Positions 27,824-36,694 of a DNA stretch of 64,000 nucleotides are shown here, piece after piece. Location of the stretch: assembly GCA_964507445.1 (NCBI GenBank), contig CAZDQF010000003.1, positions 310,001-374,000 on the forward strand, in the 5' to 3' direction. The notes under the pieces are model-generated. The model saw nothing but the letters and a program-made list of their open reading frames with translations. It had not been told where the DNA came from and searched no databases. Position 1 is the stretch's first letter. Each line of letters begins with the position of its first letter. The position numbers and the translations under genes are program-made. The DNA comes from GCA-2683135 sp964507445 (lineage in GTDB: Bacteria; Planctomycetota; GCA-002687715).

Positions 27824-29632
27824 TCAATCCGTGACCCTCAAGTTCCACAACCACCACTCCAGACCGACCGCGACGAACAGCACCCACAGCAACCACCAGC
27901 GCAGGGACCGCCGGGAACGCTCCTCCGGGAATCCGGGCAGTGAAGCCCCCTGACTGAGAGGACGGCCCGGCACCCCGGGGTAGCCCAGCAACGCCACCGC
28001 GATCCGACGGGGGTCATCGGAGAGACCCACGTCGTAGCGACCGGGGCGATCCGGGAGTTGGTATCCGGTGCCGTCCGGCAGCGGCCGCAGCGGCGGCAGG
28101 GACGCACCCTCCGGGGTCGTCAGGACCGGCTCCTCACCGGGGTTCAGGGTGAACCCCTGTCCGGCCTCGTACACCGGCGGACCTCCCCGGGCGTCCAACG
28201 CCGCCAGCTCCACCACCGCCGCCTCCAGCACCAGGGGAAACGCCGCCAGCAGGGGTAGGGTCGAGACCTCCGGATCGGGGCTCACGGCGATGTCCACGAA
28301 CACGATGTCCTGCGTGCGCCCTCGGGACACCAGGGGACCGGTGCTGCCCTTCACCACCACGTCCAGTCCGGCCAGAGCTCGCGTCGCCGCCACGCGCTCG
28401 ATCCGCCAACGGGACAGGTCCAGCGCCCGCACCAGGGGGTCCTCCCGCCGGATCTCCAGCGGCTCCGACTCCCTGGCCACGCGGGTGTCGCGGACCACGG
28501 GCAGGTCCGGAGCGCCGGCGCCGAGCAGGAGATAACGCCCCGGAGGTAGCGGCAGCTCCTGGTAGTCGTCCACCAGGATGGTCACATCGTAGTCCTGCAC
28601 CCAATCCCGGAACCGGGTGCTGCGAGTGCGATTGGACCCGGCCACGTCGATGATCTCGCTGGCGTTGAGCCACCCATCCAGCCACGGCGTGGTCCTGTCC
28701 GCGACCACCAGGACCCTGATGCGCTGCCGCTCCGGCAGCGAGAGGGGGACCAGGTCGTCGGCGGGGAATCCGTCCATGGGCTCGAGTCGCAGCGCGGGTC
28801 TGGCCCCGGCGTCCGCGGGTATGGGCACATGAACACGAGCACCGACCTCCACCTCCACCGTGCTGATGGCCGCCTCTCCCCGACGCAGCGCGAGCGTGCG
28901 GGTCGGACCGCTACCGGCGACGGTCACGTCCACACCGTCCCCGGAGCGTAGGACCTCCGTGATCCCCGCCTGCGCATGGGGCGCTCCCGCCTTGATCAAG
29001 GTGACCTGGGCATCTCGGAGCCGCTGGCCCATGGCCTCCCCCGGATCGAACGGGGTGATCATGGCGATGCGGGACTCGGCGCCCACCGCATCCCGCAACA
29101 GCAACAACGCCTCCCAGTCACGGACTCCCCGGGGCACCCCGGGGTCCTCCAGGGCCGCGAGCAGCGGTCCGGAGTCGCGGGACGCGACGGCGCGGGCTTG
29201 CACTCCGTCCTGGAAGAACGCCACGGAGGCGGAACCGGATCCCGCCCCGTCCGTCACCAGCTGACGGGCCCGGGTCATGACGGCGTCCGCCAGCGGGGAA
29301 CCGTTGGCGTCAAGCGCCCTCACCCCGAGGCTCCGGTCCACGACGATGATGGTGTGCCCTGCCCCCTCCGCTTCCGTGACCGTGTACGGACCGGCGAGCA
29401 TCAGGATGGCGGCGCCGAAGATGGCCATCTGGAGCAGGATGGACAGGAGCGTGCGGGTCCACCGCACCCGCCGACGCATCCGTTCGAGCACCCCTTCCCA
29501 GATGGGCAGGTGGGGCACCAGGACGCGAGCGGTGCGGCGACGCAGGAGGTAGAGGAGGATGATGGCCGGCAAACCCCACAGGGCTCCGAGCCAGGCCGGG
29601 TCGCTGAACTCGATGTCCTCGAGGGCGATCAT
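27824..29632 (-). CDS. BatA-like double-transmembrane protein with degenerate vWA domain
   Basis: A 602-residue membrane protein. It has the BatA N-terminal region: LPAIILLYLLRRRTARVLVP, and a second helix TLLSILLQMAIFGAAILML. A vWA-like fold then starts TIIVVDRSLGVRA. The metal-site motif should be D-x-S-x-S but reads D-R-S-L-G, so metal binding is probably lost. A long extracytoplasmic middle is followed by a C-terminal helix (WWLLWVLFVAVGLEWWLW). It is the third of three co-oriented genes with a 470-residue membrane protein and a DUF58 protein, overlapping the latter by one base. Such clusters usually contain a MoxR AAA+ ATPase; none is seen here. Confidence 0.72.
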   Translation of the reverse strand: MIALEDIEFSDPAWLGALWGLPAIILLYLLRRRTARVLVPHLPIWEGVLERMRRRVRWTRTLLSILLQMAIFGAAILMLAGPYTVTEAEGAGHTIIVVDRSLGVRALDANGSPLADAVMTRARQLVTDGAGSGSASVAFFQDGVQARAVASRDSGPLLAALEDPGVPRGVRDWEALLLLRDAVGAESRIAMITPFDPGEAMGQRLRDAQVTLIKAGAPHAQAGITEVLRSGDGVDVTVAGSGPTRTLALRRGEAAISTVEVEVGARVHVPIPADAGARPALRLEPMDGFPADDLVPLSLPERQRIRVLVVADRTTPWLDGWLNASEIIDVAGSNRTRSTRFRDWVQDYDVTILVDDYQELPLPPGRYLLLGAGAPDLPVVRDTRVARESEPLEIRREDPLVRALDLSRWRIERVAATRALAGLDVVVKGSTGPLVSRGRTQDIVFVDIAVSPDPEVSTLPLLAAFPLVLEAAVVELAALDARGGPPVYEAGQGFTLNPGEEPVLTTPEGASLPPLRPLPDGTGYQLPDRPGRYDVGLSDDPRRIAVALLGYPGVPGRPLSQGASLPGFPEERSRRSLRWWLLWVLFVAVGLEWWLWNLRVTD

Positions 29633-30513
29633 CAGACGATCATGGCTCCCCGACGGATCAGGTCCACCACGGCGCGCTCCACAGGCTCATCCACGGCCAC
29701 CCGCGCGTACAGCACCCGCATGGAGCGACAGGTCTGCTCCACGGTCCGGAAGTGCTGCCCCACGGCGTCCGAGTAGGCGTTCGCGATCTTGCGGTCCACC
29801 CGCTCCCGCAGGGTCCTGCCGGTCTCCACATCCACCAGCTCCAGGAGCTCGCCGGGCTGGATGTCCCGGTCCTTGGGGTCCACCAGATGCAGGGCGTGGG
29901 TCACGTACCCCTGATGACGCAGGAACCGCAGGGCCGCCGCGTGCTGGGCCGTATCGAAGAAGTCGCTCAGGACCACCGCCACGCCGCGCCCCCGTCCCGG
30001 CGCCGTCGCCGCCTGGAAGGCAGGCAGGAAACGTGCCTCGCCGCGAGCCTCCGTGGCCGCCAGGTGCTCCAGCAGACGCAGGATGGAACCACGCCCCCGC
30101 ATGGTGGGCCCCTGCTCCCCCGGGAACAGCGTGCAGGTGACCAGGGCGTGCCGGATCAACCCGACGGACCCGATGGCCGCGGCGAGCTTCAACGCCTGCT
30201 CGAGCTTGGCCTCCCCCCGCAAGCCCATGGACGCGGACCGATCCACCAGGATCAGCATGCGCGGGGTCTCATCCGCCTCGAACTCCTTCACCTGCAGGTC
30301 GTCAAGGCGCAGGTAGGTGTTCCAGTCGAGGAACCGCGGGTCGTCCCCAGCGACATACGGGCGGTGCTCCCGAAACAAGGTCCCGACTCCACGGCGACGG
30401 GTGGCCACCTCCCCTCTCAGCTCACCCGCAGCCAACCGGCGCACGTTGAGCTCAAGCCGCTCGAGGCGAGACAGGAACTCGACGTCCAGGAGGTCGCGAC
30501 CGCGCCGTGCCAT
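29632..30513 (-). CDS. DUF58 protein with vWA-type metal site
   Basis: A 293-residue protein. The ATG at 30513 gives MARRGRDLLDVEFLSRLERL; upstream codons of the longer frame are a shadow of the preceding gene. The DUF58 core is clear: RGVGTLFREHRPYVAGDDPR, FLDWNTYLRLDDLQVKEFE, and the MIDAS motif LVDRSASMG (D-x-S-x-S intact). DUF58 proteins partner with MoxR ATPases in metal-centre maturation or stress responses; the role here is unknown. Stop and start codons overlap both neighbours (TGATG), so the cluster is tightly coupled. Confidence 0.82.
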   Translation of the reverse strand: MARRGRDLLDVEFLSRLERLELNVRRLAAGELRGEVATRRRGVGTLFREHRPYVAGDDPRFLDWNTYLRLDDLQVKEFEADETPRMLILVDRSASMGLRGEAKLEQALKLAAAIGSVGLIRHALVTCTLFPGEQGPTMRGRGSILRLLEHLAATEARGEARFLPAFQAATAPGRGRGVAVVLSDFFDTAQHAAALRFLRHQGYVTHALHLVDPKDRDIQPGELLELVDVETGRTLRERVDRKIANAYSDAVGQHFRTVEQTCRSMRVLYARVAVDEPVERAVVDLIRRGAMIV

Positions 30514-31925
30514 CACTTCTTGAGGATCGCGTCCCAGTAACTCCTCACCAGGCGACGCTCCCGAGGCGAGAGCCCCAGCCGCTTCACCGCGTGCTCCTCC
30601 CGCTTGATGAACGTCCGCGTAGGAGCCTCGGGGAGCGGCACCGGAGGTGGCGGCGGCGCCGTCCCTCCCCGCTCCCTCTCGAACACCTCCACCTCCTTCT
30701 CCGTGGTGGGGCCGCTCGCCAGCAGCGGCTTCACCGCCTGAGCCTTGCGCTTGGCCGCGGCCATGCGGTCCGGCTTGCCCTGCTTCGGCCTGGACGCACC
30801 GCGACGGGCCTCGGCGTTGCCGTCCTTCTGGCGAGTCCGCTTTCGATTCTGCGGGGACCGCTTCTTCTGGGTCGGCTCCGGCTTCCTCACCTGGAGCTTG
30901 CGTCGGTTCTCCGCGATCTGAATCGTCACCCGGTTGCTGGCGAGACCTCCGACCACGACCCCTTCCTCGTGCCCCCGGGGCGCCACCCACGCCTCGATGG
31001 TGATGAGCCCCACCTTGTAGATCTGAAACCGCCGCAGGTGAGGGACCAGGTCCACTCGGTCTTCCAGCGGCTCGTCCCGAGCGCCCGGCAGGGACCACTC
31101 CCAAGGCGCCTCCACGGGACGCACGCCGATGCCGAATCCCCTGTCTTGCGAGGGTAGGCCGTCGCTGAGCCCCACCACCACATCCAGGGGCACCGACCCG
31201 CCCGCGTCCGCCAGGGGACGGAGCACCGCGGTCAACTCGATGGGCTCACCGAGCAGGTAGACCTTCTGATTGGTGCGGATCTCGAAGCGGGCCACCTCCG
31301 ACAGGTCCGGCGGTGGCGCGGGCGATCCCCCCGATGGCTCCGTGAGCCCAGGGACCTCCGCACCGGGGACCGGAGACGGATCGGCTGATCCCTGAGTTGC
31401 TGACGAAGCGTCGACACCGGCTCCGAACAGGTCGCCCAGGGGCAGGGTCGGGACCAGCATGCTGAGGCACAACAATCCCAGGGCCAACCCCAACCACGAA
31501 GTGGGCAAGGGCCGCGATCCGCGCGGTTCAGGATCGGAGCAGACCGAATCCGCGTCCCGCAGGACCATGGCGCCGAGACGGGACCGCGTCCCCCCCTCCG
31601 CCAACCATGTGGCGGCGAGGACCGCGCCTCCCGCGGACCGCTCCCGATCCATCCGCGTCGCCACATCCCGACGCAGCGCCGGCTGGTCGGTCCGGCGCAG
31701 GAGACCGTAGGCGGTGGAGACCGACGCCGCGAGGGCCCACCCCCATCCGGCGGCGGACACGGCTGACGTCTGTCCTGATGCGTGAAGCGCGATCGTCGCG
31801 ACCGTTACCAGGGCCCCGGTAAGCACGAGGCACCGGGCTACGGCAGCGGCTCGCCCCCTGCGTGACGCGGAGAGCACCCGCGCTTCAAACGAGACCTGGA
31901 ATCCCGTACTCCGAGCCATCTGCAC
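30513..31925 (-). CDS. Membrane protein with Lys/Arg-rich segment, part of BatA/DUF58 cluster
   Basis: A 470-residue protein that I cannot assign to a family. It has transmembrane segments near 28-52, 55-75 and 142-162 (LGLALGLLCLSMLVPTLPLG). An extracytoplasmic beta-rich domain follows at about 205-330 (RFEIRTNQKVYLLGEPIELT resembles an Ig-like protein strand pair). A highly basic low-complexity region occupies about 340-405 (KKRSPQNRKRTRQKDG) with a proline run near 425. The C-terminal RERRLVRSYWDAILKK is helical. It is the first gene of the cluster, preceded by a 330-base purine-rich gap. Confidence 0.55.
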   Translation of the reverse strand: MQMARSTGFQVSFEARVLSASRRGRAAAVARCLVLTGALVTVATIALHASGQTSAVSAAGWGWALAASVSTAYGLLRRTDQPALRRDVATRMDRERSAGGAVLAATWLAEGGTRSRLGAMVLRDADSVCSDPEPRGSRPLPTSWLGLALGLLCLSMLVPTLPLGDLFGAGVDASSATQGSADPSPVPGAEVPGLTEPSGGSPAPPPDLSEVARFEIRTNQKVYLLGEPIELTAVLRPLADAGGSVPLDVVVGLSDGLPSQDRGFGIGVRPVEAPWEWSLPGARDEPLEDRVDLVPHLRRFQIYKVGLITIEAWVAPRGHEEGVVVGGLASNRVTIQIAENRRKLQVRKPEPTQKKRSPQNRKRTRQKDGNAEARRGASRPKQGKPDRMAAAKRKAQAVKPLLASGPTTEKEVEVFERERGGTAPPPPPVPLPEAPTRTFIKREEHAVKRLGLSPRERRLVRSYWDAILKK

Positions 31926-32255
31926 ATACTAACCGTCCGCCGACACGAGGACCGAGGGTCACGAAAACCCGAGCCTCGGGGAAGTAAGTGGAAGAAGCCG
32001 AGGAGAACTCTCTCGAGAAGAAGGAAAAGAGAATAGAAGAAGGAATAACGGGAAAGCTTTACGTGAGCTGGCACAACCCCGGCTCTTCCAATGTGCGATT
32101 CGGTGCCGACGAGCGTCGCGCAACCCAGGCCAGACCTCCGACAAGAGACCGGCCCACTGCCTCGACACCCCCCGACAGTAGTTCTCCAACCTTCCCTATC
32201 GACGCCCCTCCCCGGTCGCTTGACACCTCCACGCCGCTGACGGACCCTGGGACCC
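31926..32255. other. 330-base divergent intergenic region, purine-rich
   Basis: No convincing gene. Bases 31976-32057 are strongly purine-rich and AT-richer than the rest of the window (runs such as GAAGAAGGAAAAGAGAATAG). A perfect -35-like TTGACA is at 32220-32225, but the base 17 positions on is GACCCT, which is a poor -10 and sits almost on the next start codon. The region separates two divergent operons and must hold their promoters. Confidence 0.6.
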
Positions 32256-33194
32256 ATGGGTGAGCCCGAGGCGGTCCTCTCCACGCACGACCTGACCAAG
32301 AGATTCGGTGCGTTCGTCGCCACGTCGGGGGTCTCCCTGAGCGTCCGCGAGGGAGACATCTACGGTCTCCTCGGGCTCAACGGCGCCGGCAAGACCACCA
32401 CCCTCCGCATGGTCCTCGGGCTCCTGCGTCCCACGTCGGGGTCGATCCGGGTGCTGGGCGAGGAGGTGCGCTTCGGACGACCCCAGGCGCGGCAGCGGCT
32501 GGGCGCCTTCATCGAAGGACCCTCCGTGTACCCTCAGCTCACCGCCCTGGAGAACCTGGAGCTCCTGGCGAGACTCGGGAGCGGCGCCGAGAGCGAGGAT
32601 CGGTTCGACCGGACCGCCGCCCTGGACATCCTGAACGAGGTCGGCCTCCAGGACGCGGTTCACCGCCGGGCGCGGACCTTCTCCCTGGGGATGCGCCAGC
32701 GGCTGGGGATCGCCCTCGCCCTGGCGCCGGACCCCGACCTGGTGATCCTGGACGAACCCACCAACGGCCTCGACCCCCGCGGCATCCGCGACATCCGCCG
32801 GTTGATCCAGCGGCTCAACGCCGACAGGGGCCTGACCTTCGTCGTCTCCAGCCACCTGCTGCACGAGGTCGAGAACCTCTGCGACCGGGTCGGCATCATG
32901 CACGCCGGCGAGCTGCTCGACGAGGGCCCCCTGGAAGACCTCATGGAACAGGGAGTCCGCACCCTGGTTCTCGAAGCGGATCCAGCCGAGCGGGTCCGTG
33001 AAGTCCTCGGAGAGCGCTACGACGACGAGCTCTGGTTCGAGGAGCGGGGCGGTTTCAAGATCACCACGGGTCCGGAGGACGCGTCGGACCTCTGCCGGTC
33101 CCTGGTCGAAGGCGGCGTGCGGGTCCACTCCATCGTTCCCCGACGCCCGTCCCTGGAAGAGTTGTTCATCGCACGCACGGAGGAGATCCGGTGA
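32256..33194 (+). CDS. ABC transporter ATP-binding protein (ABC-2 type)
   Basis: A 312-residue ATPase: Walker A GLNGAGKTTT (about residue 43), Q-loop region, signature SLGMRQRLG (about 143), Walker B LVILDEPTNGLDP and the H-loop in VVSSHLLHEVE. The C-terminal 80 residues form the extension common in CcmA/BcrA-type ATPases. Together with the coupled permease it forms an exporter-type ABC-2 transporter. The substrate is unknown, but the third gene in the operon encodes an FG-GAP protein. Confidence 0.9.
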   Translation: MGEPEAVLSTHDLTKRFGAFVATSGVSLSVREGDIYGLLGLNGAGKTTTLRMVLGLLRPTSGSIRVLGEEVRFGRPQARQRLGAFIEGPSVYPQLTALENLELLARLGSGAESEDRFDRTAALDILNEVGLQDAVHRRARTFSLGMRQRLGIALALAPDPDLVILDEPTNGLDPRGIRDIRRLIQRLNADRGLTFVVSSHLLHEVENLCDRVGIMHAGELLDEGPLEDLMEQGVRTLVLEADPAERVREVLGERYDDELWFEERGGFKITTGPEDASDLCRSLVEGGVRVHSIVPRRPSLEELFIARTEEIR

Positions 33195-34006
33195 ACGGGT
33201 TTCTGTCCCTGGTGCGACTCTACGCGGCGCTCCTCCGGCGGCGGCGCCTGCCACGCTGGGTCGCAGCGGCGGCCCTCTACTCCGCCTTTCTCAGCACGCT
33301 GTTCGCGGGTGTGGAGGACGGGCAGGGTTACCAGGCGGTGGCGTCCTCCACGCGCCTGCTGGTCGCCATGCTGGTGATCCTCTGCTCCGTGCTCGGCGCC
33401 GTGAGCATCTCCGGCGACGCGACCTCGGGCGCGCTCAGGGCGGTGATGATCCGACCCGTCAGCCGGGTCGCGGTGGTGCTCGCCCACGGCACCACGATCA
33501 CGGCGTTCACCACGATCCTCTACCTGCTGTGTGTCTCCACCTCCTGGCTGGTGGCGCTCGTGGCGTTCGGATTCGACGACGTGACCTACTCGACGAACCT
33601 CGGCGAATTCCCCATCCCGTCCCTGGACTCGGGCTCCATGAACCTGATCCAGGTGCGGCTGCTCGCCCTCGCGCTCCCCGCCCTGGTGGTGCCGCCGCTG
33701 CTGGCCCTCTGCGTCTCCACCCGCACGGATGATCCTGCGACTTCGGTGGTGCTCTCCCTCATCGTCAGCGTCGGCCCCCTGATCTTCGGCCTGATCACGG
33801 ATGCGCGCGCGGAGTGGCTGTTCACGGATCAGGTCCTGCACCCCATCAACACGTTGGCTGACCTCTCCCGGGGCATCCAGGTGGATCAGGACCTGGTCCT
33901 GGACAGCGCCTACACGCTCCGCGCGACGACCCAGCCCGCCTGCTGGATCGTCCTGTGCCTGCTCTGCGGCTCGATCCTCTTCCGGCGACGGGAGATCCAC
34001 GCGTGA
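33191..34006 (+). CDS. ABC-2 type transporter permease
   Basis: A 271-residue membrane protein with about six hydrophobic segments, for example LLVAMLVILCSVLGAVSI, ITAFTTILYLLCVSTSWLVA, LALALPALVVPPLLALC and CWIVLCLLCGSILFRR. The DATSGALRAVMIRPVSR motif after helix 2 is typical of ABC-2 permeases. The GTG start overlaps the ATPase stop by four bases, and its own stop overlaps the FG-GAP gene start. Partner of the preceding ATPase. Confidence 0.82.
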   Translation: MNGFLSLVRLYAALLRRRRLPRWVAAAALYSAFLSTLFAGVEDGQGYQAVASSTRLLVAMLVILCSVLGAVSISGDATSGALRAVMIRPVSRVAVVLAHGTTITAFTTILYLLCVSTSWLVALVAFGFDDVTYSTNLGEFPIPSLDSGSMNLIQVRLLALALPALVVPPLLALCVSTRTDDPATSVVLSLIVSVGPLIFGLITDARAEWLFTDQVLHPINTLADLSRGIQVDQDLVLDSAYTLRATTQPACWIVLCLLCGSILFRRREIHA

Positions 34007-35439
34007 CCCGAACCCTGGCCCTGCTCCTGCTGCTGGCCACCGGCGGCGCGTCCGCCCAGTCCCTCGTGGGCGTCGAGGTGGACGTGGGAGGTCCGTTCGA
34101 CGACCTGACGGAGACGGACCTGGACGGCGACGGTCGCGACGACCTGCTCTTCCTCATGCCCGGTTCCCCGCCCTTCCTCCAGGTGCGGTATCAGGAGACC
34201 GAAGGGCAGGGATTCACCCGGCGGACGCGGTGGCCGATCCCCCCCGGCACCGCCGCCCTCATGATCGCCGATGTCCTGCCGACACCGGGTCATGATGTAC
34301 TGCTGCTGAGCTCCCTGGGCGTCCAGGTCATCGAAGGGACATCCAAGGTCGGACGCCCCCAACCCTGGCTCAGCGCGCCGCTGCTGTTCCCCCCCGGATA
34401 CCGACGCTCCCCGAGTCACTGGGGATGGGGCAGGGACCTGGACGGCGACGGCCGGCAGGACCTCGTGTTGCCCGGCATCGATCAGGACATGATCGTGTTC
34501 GGCGGGGCCGACGGCCGCCCCCGGGGAGCGCCAGTCCCTCTGGCCCAACCCCGTTCCCGTGGCACGGCGGATCGAACCCAGGGGTTGTTGCGGATCCGAC
34601 GGGGACGGCCACGCACGTCCTTCGCCGAGGCCTCTCAGGGCGGCGCCATCCCGGTCTGGCTGGAGCCGGACGGGCTGCACGTGCTGCCGCGAGAAGGCGC
34701 CGGGTTCGCCGCCGCGTCCGTGAACCTCTTCCCCCTCTCACAGGGACCGCCGTCAGGCCTCGGCCTCCTGCGGCGGGTGGACGTGGACCTGGAGGACCTG
34801 GACGGGGACGGGCTGGCGGACCTTTGCCTCACCCGTACGGAGGCGCGCGGCCAGGGCGTCCCCGAACGGCGGACGGATCTGGTCCTCTTCCGGAACATCG
34901 GAAAGCCGAACCCCGACCCCTCACAGGTGATCCTCCTGCCCGGCGTGCTCTCCTCCGGGCCGCACGTCGCGGACGTAGACGGCGACGGCAACAACGACCT
35001 GCTGCTCTCCGTGTTCGCCGGTGATCTCAAGTCCGAGGTCTCCAGGCGTCTGCTCGGCAGGGTCCGCCTCGACTACTACCTCTACCTGGGCACCGGTACC
35101 CAGCCGCCGTTCCCCCGATCTCCCAGCCTGACGCTGACCGACAAGGTGGAGACCGCCACCTTCGAGACCTGGGGGCTCCGGCATCGTCGGATGATCTCCG
35201 ACGACTGGAACGGCGACGGGCGGGCGGACCTGGTCCTGACCCGATCGACGGGCGACCGCTGCCGGGTCGAGATTCGGTTCGCCCACGTCCCCGGAGAGGC
35301 TTATGGATTCGCGGACAAGGGGATGACGTTCACCTGGAAGGGCCGGGTCGTCCGCTACAAGTCCACGTCCATCCAGCCCGGCAAGCCGGCGATCAGGCTG
35401 GAGACGCCCACGGGGGTCGCCTACATCATGCGCCCTTGA
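34003..35439 (+). CDS. Secreted FG-GAP/VCBS-repeat protein
   Basis: A 478-residue protein, GTG start at 34003 inside the permease stop (GTGA), giving a signal peptide LALLLLLATGGASAQ. At least five repeats contain the calcium-loop pattern D-x-D-G-D-G-x-x-D: DLDGDGRDDLLF, DLDGDGRQDLVL, DLDGDGLADLCL, DVDGDGNNDLLL, DWNGDGRADLVL. These build a beta-propeller like that of integrin alpha chains. Its tight coupling to an ABC-2 transporter suggests a shared envelope role. It ends tail to tail (14-base overlap) with a second FG-GAP protein. Confidence 0.82.
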   Translation: MTRTLALLLLLATGGASAQSLVGVEVDVGGPFDDLTETDLDGDGRDDLLFLMPGSPPFLQVRYQETEGQGFTRRTRWPIPPGTAALMIADVLPTPGHDVLLLSSLGVQVIEGTSKVGRPQPWLSAPLLFPPGYRRSPSHWGWGRDLDGDGRQDLVLPGIDQDMIVFGGADGRPRGAPVPLAQPRSRGTADRTQGLLRIRRGRPRTSFAEASQGGAIPVWLEPDGLHVLPREGAGFAAASVNLFPLSQGPPSGLGLLRRVDVDLEDLDGDGLADLCLTRTEARGQGVPERRTDLVLFRNIGKPNPDPSQVILLPGVLSSGPHVADVDGDGNNDLLLSVFAGDLKSEVSRRLLGRVRLDYYLYLGTGTQPPFPRSPSLTLTDKVETATFETWGLRHRRMISDDWNGDGRADLVLTRSTGDRCRVEIRFAHVPGEAYGFADKGMTFTWKGRVVRYKSTSIQPGKPAIRLETPTGVAYIMRP

Positions 35440-36694
35440 GCCAGACCACCCGCTCGTCCGCGGGGGTCCGCCATCGCAGCGCGATACCGTCAGCCCATGG
35501 GATGACGCGGAACGCGTCCAGCGCCTCTCCCGCTGGCAGTTCTCCCAACGCCGTCGGCGCGTCGCCGTCGAACGACCGCCGCTGCAACGTCCCTTCGACA
35601 TCGGAGACCACCAGGGCGGGCCCCGGGCGGGGCACGCACAAGGTGGTGAACGCCGCCTCCCTCACCTCGTTGCGGATGCCGATGCGCAGCCCGAGGTCCA
35701 CCTTGCAGCGGCTGCGGGGCGAGGTCGCCAGCGTCCCATCAGCGAGCCCCGGGTAGAACATGGCCTCGGCTGAGAGCACGCCCCGTGACAAGACCTTGAG
35801 CTGACCGGCGAGCCCGGGCTTCCGCGCCCGCAACAGCATGAGGTCGTTGCGCCCATCACCGTCGAACTCCCCGGCCCACGCGGCGAGGCACAACCCGTCC
35901 ACGAGGATCACCCGACCGGGCGTGGGGGCGGCGCCCTCCGGGTCCCAGTACACGGTGGCGCTCCCGGCGCTGGGGTCGACGAACACGAGCTCGTCCCTTC
36001 CGTCCCCATCCAGGTCCGCGCAGACCGGCGGCACGCTGAACGGGAACTCGAGGATCCCCTCCTCCCGGTCCGTGGGAGGCGGTGACAGCGCCACGGGGGC
36101 GACGCCGTCGCCATGTCGGGCCCAGCGGTCAGCGGCACCCACGATCAGGTCCACCCCACCGTCGCCTCGGAGCGGGATCAAGTGCGGCAGGATCAGGTCC
36201 ACCTGGAGCGGGTCACCGGCCCCCCACCCCAGCTCGAGGGAGCCATCGAGGGCGACGGGTAGTGGACGAAACGCGGCGCCGGTTCCGGATGACCAGCGCA
36301 ACAGGAACGCCGGACGGGCAGGGATGACCGCGCCGCCGCCGTCGAAGAGGAGCGGGAGACGGATGGGGGGCCCCGCGAGAGGTCGTCGCAGCAGCGCCCC
36401 CCCGAGCTCCACGGAGCCCTCGTCGTCGAGGGCGCTACCCCAGGCCGTAGCCCCGACCCAGAGTTCTCGCTCGCCTCGGGTGTCGAAGAACGCAGCCCGC
36501 GAAGGGACCTTGGCCCCTTCCGCGGACGCCACCCGCGGGGGCTCCCCGCTGACCCGATACAGGGTGTCCCTGACCTGGATCATGAACCCCTCCTCGTCCG
36601 GCCAGAGACCGTCCACGCCGTTGGCCACCAACACCGTGACCTGGCCCGTGGCGCAGACCGCCGTCATCCAGAAGGCGAACAGCCCGCGGGTCAT
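35426..36694 (-). CDS. Secreted FG-GAP-like protein, last gene of the cytochrome/ABC operon
   Basis: A 422-residue protein with a short N-terminal hydrophobic segment (GLFAFWMTAVCATG). It has fewer clean repeats than its convergent neighbour: DLDGDGRDELVFVD and EFDGDGRNDLMLLR are intact calcium-loop repeats, others (RGDGGVDLIVGAAD) are degenerate. Probably an extracytoplasmic beta-propeller. It overlaps the HEAT lipoprotein by four bases (ATGA) and is the distal member of the eight-gene operon. The role is unknown. Confidence 0.72.
   Translation of the reverse strand: MTRGLFAFWMTAVCATGQVTVLVANGVDGLWPDEEGFMIQVRDTLYRVSGEPPRVASAEGAKVPSRAAFFDTRGERELWVGATAWGSALDDEGSVELGGALLRRPLAGPPIRLPLLFDGGGAVIPARPAFLLRWSSGTGAAFRPLPVALDGSLELGWGAGDPLQVDLILPHLIPLRGDGGVDLIVGAADRWARHGDGVAPVALSPPPTDREEGILEFPFSVPPVCADLDGDGRDELVFVDPSAGSATVYWDPEGAAPTPGRVILVDGLCLAAWAGEFDGDGRNDLMLLRARKPGLAGQLKVLSRGVLSAEAMFYPGLADGTLATSPRSRCKVDLGLRIGIRNEVREAAFTTLCVPRPGPALVVSDVEGTLQRRSFDGDAPTALGELPAGEALDAFRVIPWADGIALRWRTPADERVVWLKGA

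Noticed and set aside
25005..27953. A 982-codon open frame antisense to guaA and guaB
   Set aside because: It is the shadow of two clearly recognisable genes in GC-rich DNA and has no family-like sequence or start signal.
32220..32248. Perfect TTGACA -35 as promoter of the ABC-2 exporter operon
   Set aside because: The base at the right spacing is GACCCT and the start codon follows within eight bases, so it is kept only as a note.
31988..32263. A 91-codon plus-strand ORF in the purine-rich gap
   Set aside because: Composition reflects the purine run; no ribosome binding site, and it overlaps the ABC ATPase start.
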